This document shows, in pieces, positions 63,734-64,000 of a DNA stretch of 64,000 bases (position 1 is its first letter; every line of letters starts with the position of its first letter). The stretch is taken from assembly GCF_029277445.1 (NCBI RefSeq), contig NZ_CP119568.1, positions 186,001 to 250,000 of the forward strand. Direction: 5' to 3'. A program made the translations under genes and the position numbers. The stretch comes from Pararhizobium qamdonense (lineage in GTDB: Bacteria > Pseudomonadota > Alphaproteobacteria > Rhizobiales > Rhizobiaceae). The notes beneath the pieces were generated by a model. It had not been told where the DNA came from and searched no databases. It worked only from the letters and a program-made list of their open reading frames with translations.

Positions 63734-64000
63734 ATGAAAAATCTCTGGAGCGATACCGACGCCGAGGCAATGGTCTCAACCTATGCCGCAAAAGGCATCA
63801 ACCGCGATCTGGCATTGCGTACCTATACGACGCGTCTGCTCGGCGGCAATCCGCGGCTGGTGCTGCATGGCGGCGGCAACACTTCGGTGAAAACAACCGT
63901 CAGCGATCTTGTCGGCGACGAATGGGATGTGCTGTGCGTCAAGGGCAGCGGCTGGGACATGGGGATCATCGAGCCGGCCGGCCTTCCAGCCGTTAAGATC
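63734..64000 (+). CDS. Bifunctional aldolase/short-chain dehydrogenase (RhaD-like), truncated by the window edge
   Basis: Only the first 89 residues are visible. They begin MKNLWSDTDA and continue with YTTRLLGGNPRLVLHGGGNTS and CVKGSGWDMGIIEPAGLPAV (quoted in parts), the class II aldolase head of the long bifunctional rhamnulose-1-phosphate aldolase/SDR proteins of rhizobia. Full-length members have an SDR domain at the C-terminus and about 700 residues. A strong ribosome site GGAGGAGCAAACA precedes the ATG. Together with the SorC-type regulator it starts a sugar or polyol utilisation locus that extends beyond the window. Confidence 0.88.
   Translation, partial: MKNLWSDTDAEAMVSTYAAKGINRDLALRTYTTRLLGGNPRLVLHGGGNTSVKTTVSDLVGDEWDVLCVKGSGWDMGIIEPAGLPAVKI

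Overview
The window reads as chromosomal or megaplasmid DNA of an alphaproteobacterium of the Rhizobiaceae (Rhizobium/Agrobacterium/Sinorhizobium group). The evidence is high-GC coding sequence with G/C-rich third codon positions, a mur-sitABCD manganese locus in the rhizobial arrangement, a pobA/pcaIJF/pcaR aromatic catabolism block, a RIME-like intergenic mosaic repeat, and a dense set of ABC transporters each with its own small regulator. I see no rRNA, tRNA, CRISPR array, transposase or integrase.

Layout. 0-3 kb: RND efflux pump (membrane protein truncated by the window edge, plus periplasmic adaptor). 3.3-6.7 kb: DUF1097 membrane protein, two SDR oxidoreductases and a divergent LysR. 6.8-8.7 kb: class III nucleotide cyclase and an isochorismatase-like hydrolase. 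8.8-15.1 kb: operon of an FCD-type GntR regulator, a PLP gamma-family lyase and a four-gene carbohydrate-type ABC transporter, interrupted by a RIME. 15.3-21.9 kb: LysR divergent from a five-gene operon (dimethylformamidase-like amidase, class III aminotransferase, BKACE, GNAT acetyltransferase, acetylpolyamine-amidohydrolase-like deacetylase). 22.0-26.2 kb: mur and sitABCD. 26.2-33.4 kb: D-threonine aldolase-like enzyme, pobR/pobA, pcaIJF, pcaR. 33.6-39.9 kb: LysR and a sugar-acid-type catabolic operon (ALDH, enolase-superfamily dehydratase, GMC oxidoreductase, HIBADH-family reductase). 39.9-43.6 kb: gtrABC-like glycosylation cassette with an embedded methyltransferase. 43.7-54.3 kb: Pot-type ABC transporter, hydantoinase/oxoprolinase pair hyuAB and a MalT-like LuxR regulator. 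54.8 kb: rpsU. 55.3-57.7 kb: an XRE regulator and three unrecognised beta-rich small proteins, two of them paralogous. 57.9-62.4 kb: hotdog thioesterase, a second LysR paralogous to the one at 15.3 kb, and a polar amino-acid ABC transporter. 62.7 kb to the end: SorC-type regulator and the start of a RhaD-like aldolase/dehydrogenase.

Most interesting reading. The operon at 16.4-21.9 kb contains, as genes, the steps of the aerobic beta-lysine pathway known biochemically from Pseudomonas: N6-acetylation (GNAT), transamination to 3-keto-6-acetamidohexanoate (aminotransferase), CoA-dependent beta-keto acid cleavage (BKACE), then thioester and amide hydrolysis of 4-acetamidobutyryl-CoA to 4-aminobutyrate (thioesterase plus deacetylase). 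The thioesterase and an amino-acid transporter lie 40 kb away beside a LysR that is clearly a paralogue of the operon's own LysR. I therefore infer one split system for an omega-acetylated beta-amino acid, with beta-lysine as the leading substrate candidate. Second in interest are the unrecognised protein trio at 55.8-57.7 kb and the gtr-like cassette.
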